Source: Clostridia bacterium
GTDB lineage: Bacteria > Bacillota > Clostridia > Lachnospirales > Anaerotignaceae
DNA length: 64,000 bases
Reading direction: 5' to 3'
NCBI GenBank assembly: GCA_900757025.1
Contig: CAAEMG010000069.1
Location: 11,639-75,638 of the forward strand
A model generated the notes under the pieces. The model worked only from the letters and a program-made list of their open reading frames with translations. It was not told the origin of the DNA and searched no databases. Shown here piece after piece: positions 1-8,548 of this stretch; within the stretch, counting starts at the first letter, position 1, and each line of letters begins with the position of its first letter. Made by a program: the position numbers and the translations under genes.

Positions 1-1
1 T

Positions 2-154
2 TCAATAAATGCCGACGGAGCCATAAACTACACAGGCATAATACTTTTTGTTTCTGCACTTTTTGTTTTAAGAAAATTTAAACCAAGCCCAATACTCGTT
101 ATGGTAATCTGCGGAGCAATAAGGCTTGGTCTTGGAGTTTTTTTAGGTATATAG
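2..154 (+). CDS. C-terminal end of a probable chromate transporter (ChrA family), 5' truncated by window
   Basis: An open frame enters from the left edge and stops at TAG 152-154, giving about 50 residues. It reads as a polar turn (DGAINYTG), a hydrophobic helix (IILFVSALFVL), a short basic loop (RKFKPSP) and a last hydrophobic helix (ILVMVICGAIRLGLGV). This helix, basic loop with a Pro, helix pattern is how ChrA-type chromate transporter subunits end. ChrA proteins sit in the membrane and export chromate, though many clostridial copies have unknown substrates. With only the last 50 residues visible, another multi-pass carrier is possible. The gene converges on the threonine aldolase gene. 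Confidence 0.5.
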   Translation, partial: SINADGAINYTGIILFVSALFVLRKFKPSPILVMVICGAIRLGLGVFLGI

Positions 155-165
155 GATATGAAGGA

Positions 166-1188
166 TTAAAGCATTTCTATTAATCCTTCAACCTCCTCTT
201 TTTTTGTTGCCCAGCTTGTGGCAAAACGCACAACTGTGTGCTTTTCGTCATATTTTTCCCAAAATGAAAAGGCAACATTCTTTTCAAGCTCTTCCATTTT
301 GCTGTTTTCAAGCACAACAAACTGCTGATTTGTTGGTGAATCTATAAATATTTTGTATCCTTTTTCTATAAAGGCATTTTTTAAAAGCATTGCCATATTA
401 ACGGCGTGTCTTCCTATTTCTTCATATAAGCCGTCGGAAAAAAGCGTGTCAAACTGCACGCCCAAAAGCCAGCCCTTTGCCAAAAGCGCACCGTGCATTT
501 TTATAAGTGTAAAAAAGTTCGGTATAAGAGAAGGCTCTGTAAGCACAACAGCCTCACCGAAAAACGCACCGCATTTTGTTCCTCCTATATAAAATATATG
601 GCAGTTTTCGGCAATACATTTCAGCGTAACATCTGTTTCCGCACCAAGAGCATATGCCATTCTTGCCCCGTCAAGATATAAAATCAAGCCGAATTTGTCG
701 CATACTTTTCTTATATTTTCAAGCTCATCTTTGCTGTAAAGTGTGCCGTATTCCGTGGGATGAGATATATAAACCATTTTCGGATTAACCATATGTGTAT
801 TAGTTTCGTCATTTGTAAAATCCGTCATGTATTCGTCTATTTTTTCGGCGTTCAGCTTTCCCTTTTCTCCTTCAAGGGCAATAACCTTATGTCCGCCATG
901 TTCTATTGCCCCTGCCTCATGTACGGCTATATGCCCTGTATTTGCGGCAATAACTCCCTCGAAAGGTCTTAAAGCCGAACCTATAACAGTTGCGTTTGCC
1001 TGTGTTCCGCCCACAAGAAAATGTACCTCAGCCTTCGGACATTCACATTCTTCTTTTATTTTTTCGGTAGCAATGGCACATATAGGGTCACATCCATAAC
1101 CCGATATTTTTTCCATATTTATTTCTTCAAGTTTTTTAAGTATAAGAGGGTGTGCTCCCTCCATATAATCACTTGCAAAATAATACAT
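166..1188 (-). CDS. Low-specificity threonine aldolase / beta-eliminating lyase family PLP enzyme
   Basis: 340 residues, the usual length for the family. Fold-type I PLP enzymes of this group cleave L-threonine or L-allo-threonine to glycine and acetaldehyde in the cytoplasm. Visible marks are the N-terminal SDYMEGAHP segment, GGTQANATV near residue 60, the HEAGAIE/GHK region, LYLDGARMAYAL with the PLP-contacting Asp near residue 173, and YIGGTKCGAFFGE with the Schiff-base lysine near residue 206. An AAGGAG site precedes the ATG. It follows the asparaginase gene by 17 nt on the same strand, so the two are probably cotranscribed. Exact substrate stereochemistry cannot be read from sequence. 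Confidence 0.85.
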   Translation of the reverse strand: MYYFASDYMEGAHPLILKKLEEINMEKISGYGCDPICAIATEKIKEECECPKAEVHFLVGGTQANATVIGSALRPFEGVIAANTGHIAVHEAGAIEHGGHKVIALEGEKGKLNAEKIDEYMTDFTNDETNTHMVNPKMVYISHPTEYGTLYSKDELENIRKVCDKFGLILYLDGARMAYALGAETDVTLKCIAENCHIFYIGGTKCGAFFGEAVVLTEPSLIPNFFTLIKMHGALLAKGWLLGVQFDTLFSDGLYEEIGRHAVNMAMLLKNAFIEKGYKIFIDSPTNQQFVVLENSKMEELEKNVAFSFWEKYDEKHTVVRFATSWATKKEEVEGLIEML

Positions 1189-1205
1189 TCCGAAACTCTC
1201 CTTTT

Positions 1206-2189
1206 TTAATCAAGTTCTCCCAGATAATTTGTTTCAAAAACCTTTCTTACGTGTTCAACGCCTTTTCCTGTGCTTAGGGCAAACCTAAGCTTTGCATATA
1301 TGGCTTCCTTTGTCATTTTCCTGCCTTGCAAAGCCCCAGTTTTAAGTACGTTTAAACCTCCCTCATACACAGAAAAATCACTTTTGCCGTATAAACACTG
1401 ACTGCACAAAATAACAGGTATGTCTTCTTCAATAAGACGCTTTATTTTTTCCGGCAGCTTTGAATACAAAAATCCCATTCCGCCTAAGCCGAAACACTCT
1501 ATTATAACTCCGTCACACTGTGCAAAAAGTGCAAAATCAAGTATATCCTCTGCCATATCGGGTATAAGTTTTACATCAAGTATTTTCTTCTCTTCAAAAA
1601 CCTTAAACTTTATGCTTTCTCCTTCGGCATAATCGTTTTTTACAATAAGTTCTCCGTTTTTTAAAACAGCCGCACATTCGGCATTTATGCTTTCAAAGGC
1701 ATCGTCTTTTGTTGTGTCTGTTTTTACGCAGTGTATCCCCTCAATAACCTTATCGTAAAAAGCAACAAAAACGCCTTTCATATTACTTGACGCCGCTTTA
1801 AATGCAATTTCAAGATTTCTTCTTCCGTCGCTATCCTCTCTTACCAGTGGTCTTTGGGCTCCCGTAAGCACAACAGGTATATTTATGTTTAAAAGCATAA
1901 AAGAAAGAGCTGCCGCCGTATAAGCCATTGTGTCCGTTCCGTGGCATATAACCATGCCGTCATACATATCACAGTTATCATATACATATCGTGCTATCAT
2001 GTTCCAGCTTATGCCGTCCATATCCGAGCTGTCTATTCCCATAAGCTCTTTTATTTCCACGTTAAGCCCTTCTGCGGCAGTTTTTATTTCTTTTTCAAAA
2101 AATTCTCTGCCCTTTCTTGGGGAAAGACCATTTTCCGTTTCCTCACAGGCTATAGTTCCGCCTGTAAGTATCATAAGTATATTTTTCAT
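1206..2189 (-). CDS. ansA: Type I L-asparaginase
   Basis: 327 residues with the two hallmark threonine motifs of bacterial asparaginases: TGGTIA at residues 9-14 and HGTDTM near residue 84, each carrying a nucleophile or catalytic-triad threonine. There is no signal peptide, so this is the cytoplasmic, lower-affinity type that hydrolyses asparagine to aspartate and ammonia. It lies downstream of proA and directly upstream of a threonine aldolase gene, forming a small amino-acid catabolic group. A hairpin lies between proA and this gene, so its transcription may be partly independent. Glutaminase side activity is possible in the family. Confidence 0.9.
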   Translation of the reverse strand: MKNILMILTGGTIACEETENGLSPRKGREFFEKEIKTAAEGLNVEIKELMGIDSSDMDGISWNMIARYVYDNCDMYDGMVICHGTDTMAYTAAALSFMLLNINIPVVLTGAQRPLVREDSDGRRNLEIAFKAASSNMKGVFVAFYDKVIEGIHCVKTDTTKDDAFESINAECAAVLKNGELIVKNDYAEGESIKFKVFEEKKILDVKLIPDMAEDILDFALFAQCDGVIIECFGLGGMGFLYSKLPEKIKRLIEEDIPVILCSQCLYGKSDFSVYEGGLNVLKTGALQGRKMTKEAIYAKLRFALSTGKGVEHVRKVFETNYLGELD

Positions 2190-2210
2190 ATAAAACCCCT
2201 TTAAATTTTA

Positions 2211-2238
2211 AAAACAGGCCGGAAGTTTCCCTCCGACC
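2211..2238 (-). terminator. Hairpin after proA
   Basis: On the minus strand GGTCGGA pairs with TCCGGCC across a GGGAAACT-type loop, with a short T-run just downstream. It follows the proA stop codon and may reduce read-through into the asparaginase gene. Confidence 0.5.
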
Positions 2239-2245
2239 ATAATTT

Positions 2246-3493
2246 TTATTCTCTTACCTGTCCGTTTCCGTAAATAATATATTTAGTTGTGGTAAGCTCT
2301 TTAAGTCCCATAGGGCCTCTTGCATGAAGTTTCTGTGTACTTATGCCTATTTCAGCACCGAAACCGAACTGCTCGCCGTCTGTAAAACGTGTTGAGGCGT
2401 TTACATAAACAGCCGCCGCATCAACTTCATTTAAAAATCTTTGTGCGTTTGTATAATTTTCCGTAACTATTGCCTCGCTGTGTCCTGTTCCGTAACGGCG
2501 TATAAGCATCATAGCCTCGTCAATATTCTCAACAACTCTTGCGGAAATTATGTAGTCCTCATATTCCGTTGCCCAGTCATCTTCCGTTGCGTTTTTTATT
2601 CCGTCAACCATTGAAACAAATTTTTCGTCGCCTCTTATTTCAACATTTTTCTCCATAAGAGCCTTGCTTACAAGAGGAATAAATTCGTCTGCTATATCCT
2701 TGTGTACAAGAAGGCTTTCGCAGGCATTGCATACTCCCGGACGCTGTGTTTTTGCGTTTATAACTATTTTAAGCGCCTTTTCAAAATCCGCACTTTTATC
2801 AACATATACATGGCAGTTTCCTATGCCTGTCTGTATAACGGGAACTGTGCTGTTTCGCACAACATTATTTATAAGGCCTGCTCCTCCTCTTGGAATAAGC
2901 ACATCTATAAAGCCGTTAAGGCGCATCATTTTTTCTGCTGTTTCGTGGCTTGTATCTTCAACTATCTGAACAAGGTTTTCGTCAAGACCCATTTCTTTAA
3001 GAGTATCTCTGAAAATGCCTATTGTAGCCATATTGCTTCTGAGGGCTTCTTTTCCGCCTCTTAAAATAACGGCGCTGCCTGCTTTAAGGCAAAGACCGAA
3101 GGCATCACTTGCCACATTTGGTCTTGCTTCAAAAATAATTCCTATAACACCCATGGCAACTCTTTTTCTGCCAACAATAAGACCGTTATCAAGTGTCCAC
3201 ATACTTTCAACTTCACCAACAGGGTCTTTAAGACCTGCAACCTGTCTTAAACCGTCTGCCATGCCCTCTATTCTCTTTTCGTTAAGAGTAAGCCTGTCTA
3301 TAAAAGCGCCTTTTATGCCGTTTGCAAGTGCCGCATCAACATCAGCCTTGTTTGCAGCCAAAACCTTATCCATGTTTTTTATAAGTGCGTCGGCAGCCTT
3401 TAAAAGAACGGCATTTTTTTCCGGAGAAGTCATTTTACCTGCCGCATAACCGGCTTCTTTTGCAAGCATACCCATTTCTTCTATGGAAATCAT
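2246..3493 (-). CDS. proA: Glutamate-5-semialdehyde dehydrogenase (gamma-glutamyl phosphate reductase)
   Basis: 415 residues, typical of ProA. It reduces gamma-glutamyl phosphate to glutamate-5-semialdehyde with NADPH, the second step of proline synthesis. The aldehyde-dehydrogenase-type catalytic cysteine is in QRPGVCNACESLL near residue 256. Other family marks are GVIGIIFEARPNV, GSAVILRGGKEA, DVLIPRGGAGLI and the C-terminal HARGPMGLKELTT block. The start lies 1 nt beyond the stop of the upstream cyclo-ligase gene, suggesting translational coupling. No glutamate kinase gene (proB) is in this window, so that partner must be elsewhere. Confidence 0.95.
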   Translation of the reverse strand: MISIEEMGMLAKEAGYAAGKMTSPEKNAVLLKAADALIKNMDKVLAANKADVDAALANGIKGAFIDRLTLNEKRIEGMADGLRQVAGLKDPVGEVESMWTLDNGLIVGRKRVAMGVIGIIFEARPNVASDAFGLCLKAGSAVILRGGKEALRSNMATIGIFRDTLKEMGLDENLVQIVEDTSHETAEKMMRLNGFIDVLIPRGGAGLINNVVRNSTVPVIQTGIGNCHVYVDKSADFEKALKIVINAKTQRPGVCNACESLLVHKDIADEFIPLVSKALMEKNVEIRGDEKFVSMVDGIKNATEDDWATEYEDYIISARVVENIDEAMMLIRRYGTGHSEAIVTENYTNAQRFLNEVDAAAVYVNASTRFTDGEQFGFGAEIGISTQKLHARGPMGLKELTTTKYIIYGNGQVRE

Positions 3494-3494
3494 T

Positions 3495-4058
3495 TTATTT
3501 GCCCCCTTTTATATCTCTTTTTTCCGTTATTATTCTTTTAAGCTTTCTGTCAAATTCCTCTGTTGGAATTTCGTCAACAAGCTGAAAATCATAGCAAATA
3601 CCTATTGTGTTTTCAACATTTTTTTCGCTTATGTATGTGTCGTAATATCCTCCGCCGTAGCCGCAGCGGTTCATCTTAACGTCAAACATACTTCCCGGAA
3701 CAATAAACATTGTATCTTTTTCGGGAAGAACCTGTTTTTCAATAGGTTCATCAGGTTCCATAACTCCAAGTTTTGTTCTTGAAAGGCCTTCAAATGTTGT
3801 AAGAGGAACAAAATACATAAGTCTGTCTTTTTTGGCAATAGGAACGGCAACATTTTTTCCGTCTTTCCATGCCTGTTCAATAAAAGGCACTGTTTTAACC
3901 TCACTGCCCATATCTATATAAGTAAAAATCCAATCAGCTTTTTTATATTCTTCTGTGTTAAGAAGTTTTTCAACTATAATACGGCTTTTTTCCTGTTGTT
4001 CCGCTTTTGAAAGAGAACTTCTTTTTTTAAGGAACTCTTTTCTCATTTCGTTCTTCAA
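3495..4058 (-). CDS. 5-formyltetrahydrofolate cyclo-ligase
   Basis: 187 residues, a normal length. The enzyme uses ATP to convert 5-formyl-THF into 5,10-methenyl-THF, returning the storage folate to the one-carbon pool. Family marks are the basic N-terminus (MRKEFLKKR) ending in the SKAEQQEKS segment, the Mg/ATP-binding GYGGGYYDTYI loop near residue 133, and the FVPGSMFD strand before it. It is sandwiched between a zinc-ribbon membrane protein gene and proA on the minus strand. The larger folate gene cluster of this window lies 30 kb away. Confidence 0.92.
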   Translation of the reverse strand: MKNEMRKEFLKKRSSLSKAEQQEKSRIIVEKLLNTEEYKKADWIFTYIDMGSEVKTVPFIEQAWKDGKNVAVPIAKKDRLMYFVPLTTFEGLSRTKLGVMEPDEPIEKQVLPEKDTMFIVPGSMFDVKMNRCGYGGGYYDTYISEKNVENTIGICYDFQLVDEIPTEEFDRKLKRIITEKRDIKGGK

Positions 4059-4073
4059 AATATCATCTCCGTT

Positions 4074-4523
4074 TTACATAAAACTAAGTATATTTAAAAC
4101 TGTGCCATCCATATGGTTTGTAACTCTTTCCGCACCAAATAAAAGAAGGGAAAGCACACCTGCAAAAATGCCAAACACAACGCTTAAAATAATAAGTATA
4201 ATATTTAATATCAAAAGTTTTTTGCCAAAGCTTCTGTATGAATGATAGGGCCTTGTTAAAAGAACTATTGATATTATAAGACCAAGAAAACCGCTGAAGA
4301 AAATTGAAATTATAACAAAAATAACCTTCCACAAAGAACCAAGCTGTTTGTCTTGAAAATTAAATTCGTTATTAAAGTTATTTTTTTCTTCGTTTATTGT
4401 TTTAGATTCTTTTTCCACAGCCTCACCGAAAATTTCACTTTCATTTGCGTGATAATCGGTATACCCGCAGTCTGTGCATTTTCCGTTCGCCATATTTCCT
4501 CCGCAAAAAGGACATTTATCCAT
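4074..4523 (-). CDS. Zinc-ribbon membrane protein of unknown function
   Basis: 149 residues, family not recognised. The N-terminus has a compact zinc ribbon, CPFCGG followed by CTDCGY (two CxxC knuckles at residues 4-7 and 16-19). An acidic linker of about 50 residues follows. Then come two strongly hydrophobic helices, VIFVIISIFFSGFLGLI and LLILNIILIILSVVFGIF, separated by a basic loop (RPYHSYRSFGKK). A short hydrophobic tail ends the protein. This layout of cytosolic zinc ribbon plus membrane anchor is common in uncharacterised Firmicutes proteins. An AGGAGG site precedes the ATG. It is probably the first gene of the unit leading to the cyclo-ligase and proA. Confidence 0.7.
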   Translation of the reverse strand: MDKCPFCGGNMANGKCTDCGYTDYHANESEIFGEAVEKESKTINEEKNNFNNEFNFQDKQLGSLWKVIFVIISIFFSGFLGLIISIVLLTRPYHSYRSFGKKLLILNIILIILSVVFGIFAGVLSLLLFGAERVTNHMDGTVLNILSFM

Positions 4524-4687
4524 ATATTTCCTCCTGTTTTAAATAATCCTATGCCAATATAAATCTTTTTTTATTTTACTATAAAAAATATGTAAGTAAA
4601 AGTATGTTTAAAAAAATTTAATATTTCATAAGGGAAATAATAAATAAAAAAAACGTATATATTAACAAAAAGAAAGGAGAAAACAAT

Positions 4688-5482
4688 ATGAACTTACTTT
4701 TCACGCTTAATAAAAATTATATCCCGATTTTAAAAAACTGTATAAAATCAATACTTCGTTTTAAAAACAACTATGACATATATGTTATCCATTCCGACCT
4801 TACGGAAAAGGAAACAGCCGATTTTAAAGCCGAATTTCCGCAAGCTGATTTTCATTTCATATATGCCGACGAAAATATTTTTAAAGATTTCCCAAAAAAC
4901 AAACGCTACCCAAAACAAATGTACTACAGAATACTTGCTGCGGATTTTCTGCCCAAAACCGTCGATAGGGTGCTTTATCTTGACCCCGACACAATTATAA
5001 TAAATCCTCTCGATGAATTTTATGCCTCTTCTTTCAAAGAAAATTATTTTATAGCTTGCAGCCATACAAAAAAATTTCTTACAAAAGTAAACTGCATACG
5101 TCTCGGAGTTGACGAGGAATATCCATACATCAATTCAGGCGTAATGCTTATGAACATAGCCCTTTTGAGAAAAGAACAGAAAAAAGAGGACATTATAAAC
5201 TATATAAAAGAAAAAGGCGACAGCCTTATACTGCCCGACCAGGACATTATAACAGCACTTTACGGCGGAAAAACACTTATTGCCGACAGCCTTAAATACA
5301 ACATGAGCGACAGAACAATGGCTCTTCACAATGCCTCTTTAAAAACAGAAAATCCTGTTGATTTGGACTGGGTACGGAAAAATACGGTTATAATTCATTA
5401 TTTCGGAAAAAATAAGCCTTGGTACAAAAATTATAAAGGCATTTTAAACTGTTTTTATGATGAAGTGGATAAAATAAAGTAA
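4688..5482 (+). CDS. Family 8 glycosyltransferase
   Basis: 264 residues, close to the GT8 core length. GT8 enzymes are retaining transferases that move a sugar from a nucleotide donor, usually UDP-glucose or UDP-galactose, to a glycan acceptor. The Mn2+-binding DxD is in VLYLDPDTIIINPLDEF (D98, D100). The C-terminal HYFGKNKPW motif near residue 237, with its conserved His and Lys, is diagnostic. There is no signal peptide or membrane helix. The gene has its own AAGGAG site and stands alone, divergent from the zinc-ribbon gene. The acceptor could be teichoic acid, lipopolysaccharide-like glycan or a protein; context does not say. Confidence 0.88.
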   Translation: MNLLFTLNKNYIPILKNCIKSILRFKNNYDIYVIHSDLTEKETADFKAEFPQADFHFIYADENIFKDFPKNKRYPKQMYYRILAADFLPKTVDRVLYLDPDTIIINPLDEFYASSFKENYFIACSHTKKFLTKVNCIRLGVDEEYPYINSGVMLMNIALLRKEQKKEDIINYIKEKGDSLILPDQDIITALYGGKTLIADSLKYNMSDRTMALHNASLKTENPVDLDWVRKNTVIIHYFGKNKPWYKNYKGILNCFYDEVDKIK

Positions 5483-5527
5483 ATCAGGGTTTGATGAACA
5501 CTTCTCTTTGCCAATGCACTCTTTTGT

Positions 5528-5669
5528 TTTGTCATGTTGAGCGAAACGAAGTGAAGTCGAAGGATCTCATAAATCCGGACAAAAGCCGTAAGTTTATCAT
5601 TTTTCACATACTTTACAAAGATATGAGATGTTTCGACTGCGTGCTGTGAACTCAGCTCAACATGACAAA
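5528..5669. repeat. MITE-like inverted-repeat element, copy 1
   Basis: A 142-bp element bounded by perfect 15-bp terminal inverted repeats, TTTGTCATGTTGAGC at 5528-5542 and its complement at 5655-5669. A second nested pair (AGTCGAAGGATCTCAT against ATGAGATGTTTCGACT) makes most of the element self-complementary. It holds no reading frame. A diverged copy is at 54983-55123, sharing the ends and the internal stretch AAAAGCCGTAAGTTTATC. The size, structure and copy number fit a miniature transposable element or an extended palindromic repeat; a bifunctional transcript terminator is another possibility. Confidence 0.75.
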
Positions 5670-5701
5670 TTATTTTAGTTTTTTCAAAGAAAATGTATCC
5701 G

Positions 5702-5725
5702 TCAAATCAAAATTATCCCAATATT
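5702..5725. repeat. 24-bp exact match to the 3' end of the transaldolase gene
   Basis: The 24 bases here are identical to 19592-19615, where they span the stop codon and last codons of the transaldolase gene. On the minus strand, reading into this copy, the frame ends S-M-V-L-K-I-L-G-stop, against S-M-G-F-S-I-L-G-stop in the real gene. It may be the tail of a deleted transaldolase paralogue or a shared 3'-flank. Confidence 0.4.
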
Positions 5726-5801
5726 TTCAAAACCATACTTTCTTCCTGCCTTCTGTGTTAAAATTACAGAAGGTATTTTTATTTTCACAGGAGGCAAAAA
5801 T

Positions 5802-7640
5802 ATGGATGCTCTTAAAACTTTAAAAGAATGCTTCGGCTACAGCTCTTTCAGAAACGGTCAGAAAAAAACGGTACAGGCAATATTGTCAGGCAAAGATGTT
5901 ATTGCAATTATGCCAACCGGTGCCGGAAAATCCATATGCTATCAGCTTCCTGCTGTTATGTCGGAAGGAATAACACTGGTTATTTCACCTCTTATTTCGC
6001 TTATGCAAGACCAGGTAAAGGCTTTAAAAGAAAACGGAATACGTGCGGCATACATAAATTCTTCTCTTACAGAAAGTCAAATATCAAAAGCTTTGTTTCT
6101 TGCCAAAAAAGGTACATACAAAATTATATACGTTTCTCCCGAACGTCTTGAAAACTTTGAATTTATTTCATTTGCACAAAGCATAAATATATCAATGATA
6201 ACCGTAGATGAAGCCCACTGTGTTTCACAATGGGGCTATGATTTTCGTCCAAGTTATCTTAAAATACGCAGTTTTACATCTATTTTAAAAAAACGCCCAA
6301 TAATAAGTGCATTTACAGCCACAGCAACGGAAGACGTTAAAAACGACATTATAAATCTTCTCGGTTTAAAAAATCCGACGGTTGTTGCCACAGGCTTTGA
6401 CAGAAAAAATCTTCACTACAGTGTTGTTAAACCACCGCAGAAAGATTTATTTTTAATAGACTTTATAAACCGTCATGCCGACCAAAGAGGAATAATATAT
6501 TGTGCCACAAGAAAAAATGTTGATTTTGTATACGATATTTTAATAAAAAACGGTATACGTGCATCAAAATATCATGCGGGAATATATCCGGAAATACGCC
6601 GAAAAAATCAAGAAAATTTTATATATGACCGCAGTGATGTTATGGTTGCCACAAATGCTTTCGGTATGGGCATAGATAAACCCGATGTGCGCTATGTTAT
6701 CCACTACAATATGCCCCAGTGCATCGAAAATTATTATCAGGAGGCAGGACGGGCAGGCCGTGACGGAGAAGATGCCCAGTGTGTGCTTATGTTTTCTCCA
6801 AACGATATACGCATAAACGAAATTCTTCTTTCACGCAAAGATTTTTCGCAAATGACACCTTCCCAAGCCATGAACATAAGAAAATGTGACACCCAAAGGC
6901 TTAATGCCATGAAGGAATACTGCACTACAACAGAGCCTTTAAGAAACTATATATTAAACTATTTCGGTAATATCAGAGAAGAAAATACAAATGAAAATAT
7001 TCAACCTGCAGAAGAAACTTCTGTTGAAATCACTGCCAAATACAGCAATCTTTTTAAACTGCTAAAAAATCTTCGCCATGATATAGCCCATGAAAAAAAT
7101 GTGCCTGCATATATTATTTTCAGCGACAGAACATTAAAAGATATGTGTCTGAAACTTCCTTCCGATAAAGCCGAAATGCTTTCCGTAAACGGCGTTGGCG
7201 AAAGGAAATTCGAACAGTACGGCGAAAAATTTCTTAATGAAATTTCAAATTATATAGACACATTTAAAAGCGATAAAATTACGGATATTAAAAAAACATC
7301 TGCCAAAAAAGAGGAATTTTATTTAACACCGGCGGAAGCGGAAAATTTTTTATACAAAAAGTTTTATTATATAACCAACATAAAAAACGAGCTTAACCGA
7401 TTGCGAAGCAAAAATGTTAAAAAGCTTTCACATTTAACGCTTTACGACATTCTTCTAAAAGAAAATTATATAGAAAAAAGAGAATTTAACGGAAAATCCG
7501 TAAAACGAGCCACTGTTAAAGGGCTCGAATACGGAATAAGGGAAAAAGAAAAAACAAATTCAAAAGGAGAACGCTATATGTCGGTTTCATACCCCATAAA
7601 TATACAGAAAATGCTTGTTGAATATTTTACGAAAAAATAA
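5802..7640 (+). CDS. recQ: RecQ-family ATP-dependent DNA helicase, zinc/RQC region reduced
   Basis: 612 residues. RecQ helicases unwind DNA 3' to 5' in recombination and fork repair. The helicase core is complete: PTGAGKSICYQLPA (Walker A, near residue 40), DEAHCVSQWGYDFRP (motif II), SAFTATAT (motif III), KYHAGIY, and NAFGMGIDKPDVR through QEAGRAGRDG (motifs V-VI). After it come the first zinc-site cysteines (KCDTQRLNAMKEYC), but the expected closing CxxCxxC is replaced by ENTNENIQ and the winged-helix RQC domain is missing. An HRDC-like region (YIIFSDRTLKDM, NGVGERKFEQYG) follows, then about 120 extra residues of unknown function. An AGGAGG site precedes the ATG. Confidence 0.9.
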   Translation: MDALKTLKECFGYSSFRNGQKKTVQAILSGKDVIAIMPTGAGKSICYQLPAVMSEGITLVISPLISLMQDQVKALKENGIRAAYINSSLTESQISKALFLAKKGTYKIIYVSPERLENFEFISFAQSINISMITVDEAHCVSQWGYDFRPSYLKIRSFTSILKKRPIISAFTATATEDVKNDIINLLGLKNPTVVATGFDRKNLHYSVVKPPQKDLFLIDFINRHADQRGIIYCATRKNVDFVYDILIKNGIRASKYHAGIYPEIRRKNQENFIYDRSDVMVATNAFGMGIDKPDVRYVIHYNMPQCIENYYQEAGRAGRDGEDAQCVLMFSPNDIRINEILLSRKDFSQMTPSQAMNIRKCDTQRLNAMKEYCTTTEPLRNYILNYFGNIREENTNENIQPAEETSVEITAKYSNLFKLLKNLRHDIAHEKNVPAYIIFSDRTLKDMCLKLPSDKAEMLSVNGVGERKFEQYGEKFLNEISNYIDTFKSDKITDIKKTSAKKEEFYLTPAEAENFLYKKFYYITNIKNELNRLRSKNVKKLSHLTLYDILLKENYIEKREFNGKSVKRATVKGLEYGIREKEKTNSKGERYMSVSYPINIQKMLVEYFTKK

Positions 7641-7702
7641 CTGTAATTGCAAAGGACAAAACAGAATATTATTTAATTAAACAAATATTTTGTGAGGCAC
7701 AT

Positions 7703-7987
7703 ATGGCTGACGACACAAGAAGAAATTCCAAGCACAAAATTGTTATTGAAGAAAGAGAAAACATAGTAATTACAGGGGTTTCGGAGGTTATATCTTTTGA
7801 CGAAGAAAATGTTGTATGCGATACCGAAATGGGTGCTTTATGTATACACGGAAGTGAACTGAGAATAGCAAGGCTTGATTTAGATGCAGGTATTTTGGAG
7901 GCAAAAGGCAACTTTGACAGTGCCGAATATACCGAACTGAATATTTTTGAACAAAAAGGCGGTTTATTAAAAAAAATATTCAGGTAG
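7703..7987 (+). CDS. yabP: Sporulation protein YabP
   Basis: 94 residues, the standard size. YabP is required for spore coat or cortex formation and is usually expressed in the mother cell. Family marks are the opening ENIVITGVSEVISFDEE strand pattern and the LCIHGSELRIARLDLDAGILEAKGNFDS core, which resembles a small all-beta YabP/YqfC domain. It precedes yabQ by 9 nt. In most clostridia this pair follows hup and rqcP on the same strand; here those genes lie on the other strand 2 kb downstream. Confidence 0.93.
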   Translation: MADDTRRNSKHKIVIEERENIVITGVSEVISFDEENVVCDTEMGALCIHGSELRIARLDLDAGILEAKGNFDSAEYTELNIFEQKGGLLKKIFR

Positions 7988-7996
7988 GTGTTTTAA

Positions 7997-8548
7997 ATGA
8001 TAATTTTAGCGGTAGACAGGCAGGCGGAAATATTTTTGTTTTCACTTTTTTGTGGAATATGTGCCGCCTTTTTATACGATATGCTTAAAACATTCCGACT
8101 TATGGTCTCCCATACAAAAATTGCGGAATATACCGAAGACTGCATATACTGGCTTTTTTGTGCATTTGTCTTTTTTTCTTTTATGCTGAAAAACAACAGC
8201 GGAGAAGTACGCTTTTTTTCAATATGTGCGTTTTTTGCGGCAATAATAATTTATAATTTAACTTTAGGAAAAACAGTATCTTCTCTTTCCGCAAAAATTG
8301 TTTATTTTCTGAAAAAAACATTACAACTTTTTTGTGAGATAATTTGCACACCTTTTAAACTTTTGTGGACGGTTTTGAAAAAGCCTGCATTTTTTATTGG
8401 CAAAAAAGCAGAAAAAAAACTTCGCACAGTATTGATTTTAATACAAAAATATGTAAAAATAAAATTAAATCCGTCAAAAACGAAACAGAAAATAAAAGCA
8501 GAAAAAAGAGGCTTAAAAAATGGCAAAAAAAGCAAACAAAAGAGATAA
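7997..8548 (+). CDS. yabQ: Spore cortex protein YabQ
   Basis: 183 residues. YabQ is a membrane protein of the forespore outer membrane needed for cortex peptidoglycan. The N-terminal two-thirds is hydrophobic, with helices at roughly residues 12-32 (FLFSLFCGICAAFLYDML), 48-66 (CIYWLFCAFVFFSFML) and 72-92. The C-terminal third is strongly basic (KSRK/KRGLKNGKKSKQKR). It follows yabP by 9 nt and its last 29 bases overlap the start of divIC in another frame, so the three are one operon. Confidence 0.88.
   Translation: MIILAVDRQAEIFLFSLFCGICAAFLYDMLKTFRLMVSHTKIAEYTEDCIYWLFCAFVFFSFMLKNNSGEVRFFSICAFFAAIIIYNLTLGKTVSSLSAKIVYFLKKTLQLFCEIICTPFKLLWTVLKKPAFFIGKKAEKKLRTVLILIQKYVKIKLNPSKTKQKIKAEKRGLKNGKKSKQKR

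Noticed and set aside
159..192. Terminator between chromate transporter and threonine aldolase genes
   Set aside because: GAAGGATTAA pairs with TTAATCCTTC, but the T-run is not adjacent and the stem overlaps coding sequence of the minus-strand gene, so the call is weak.
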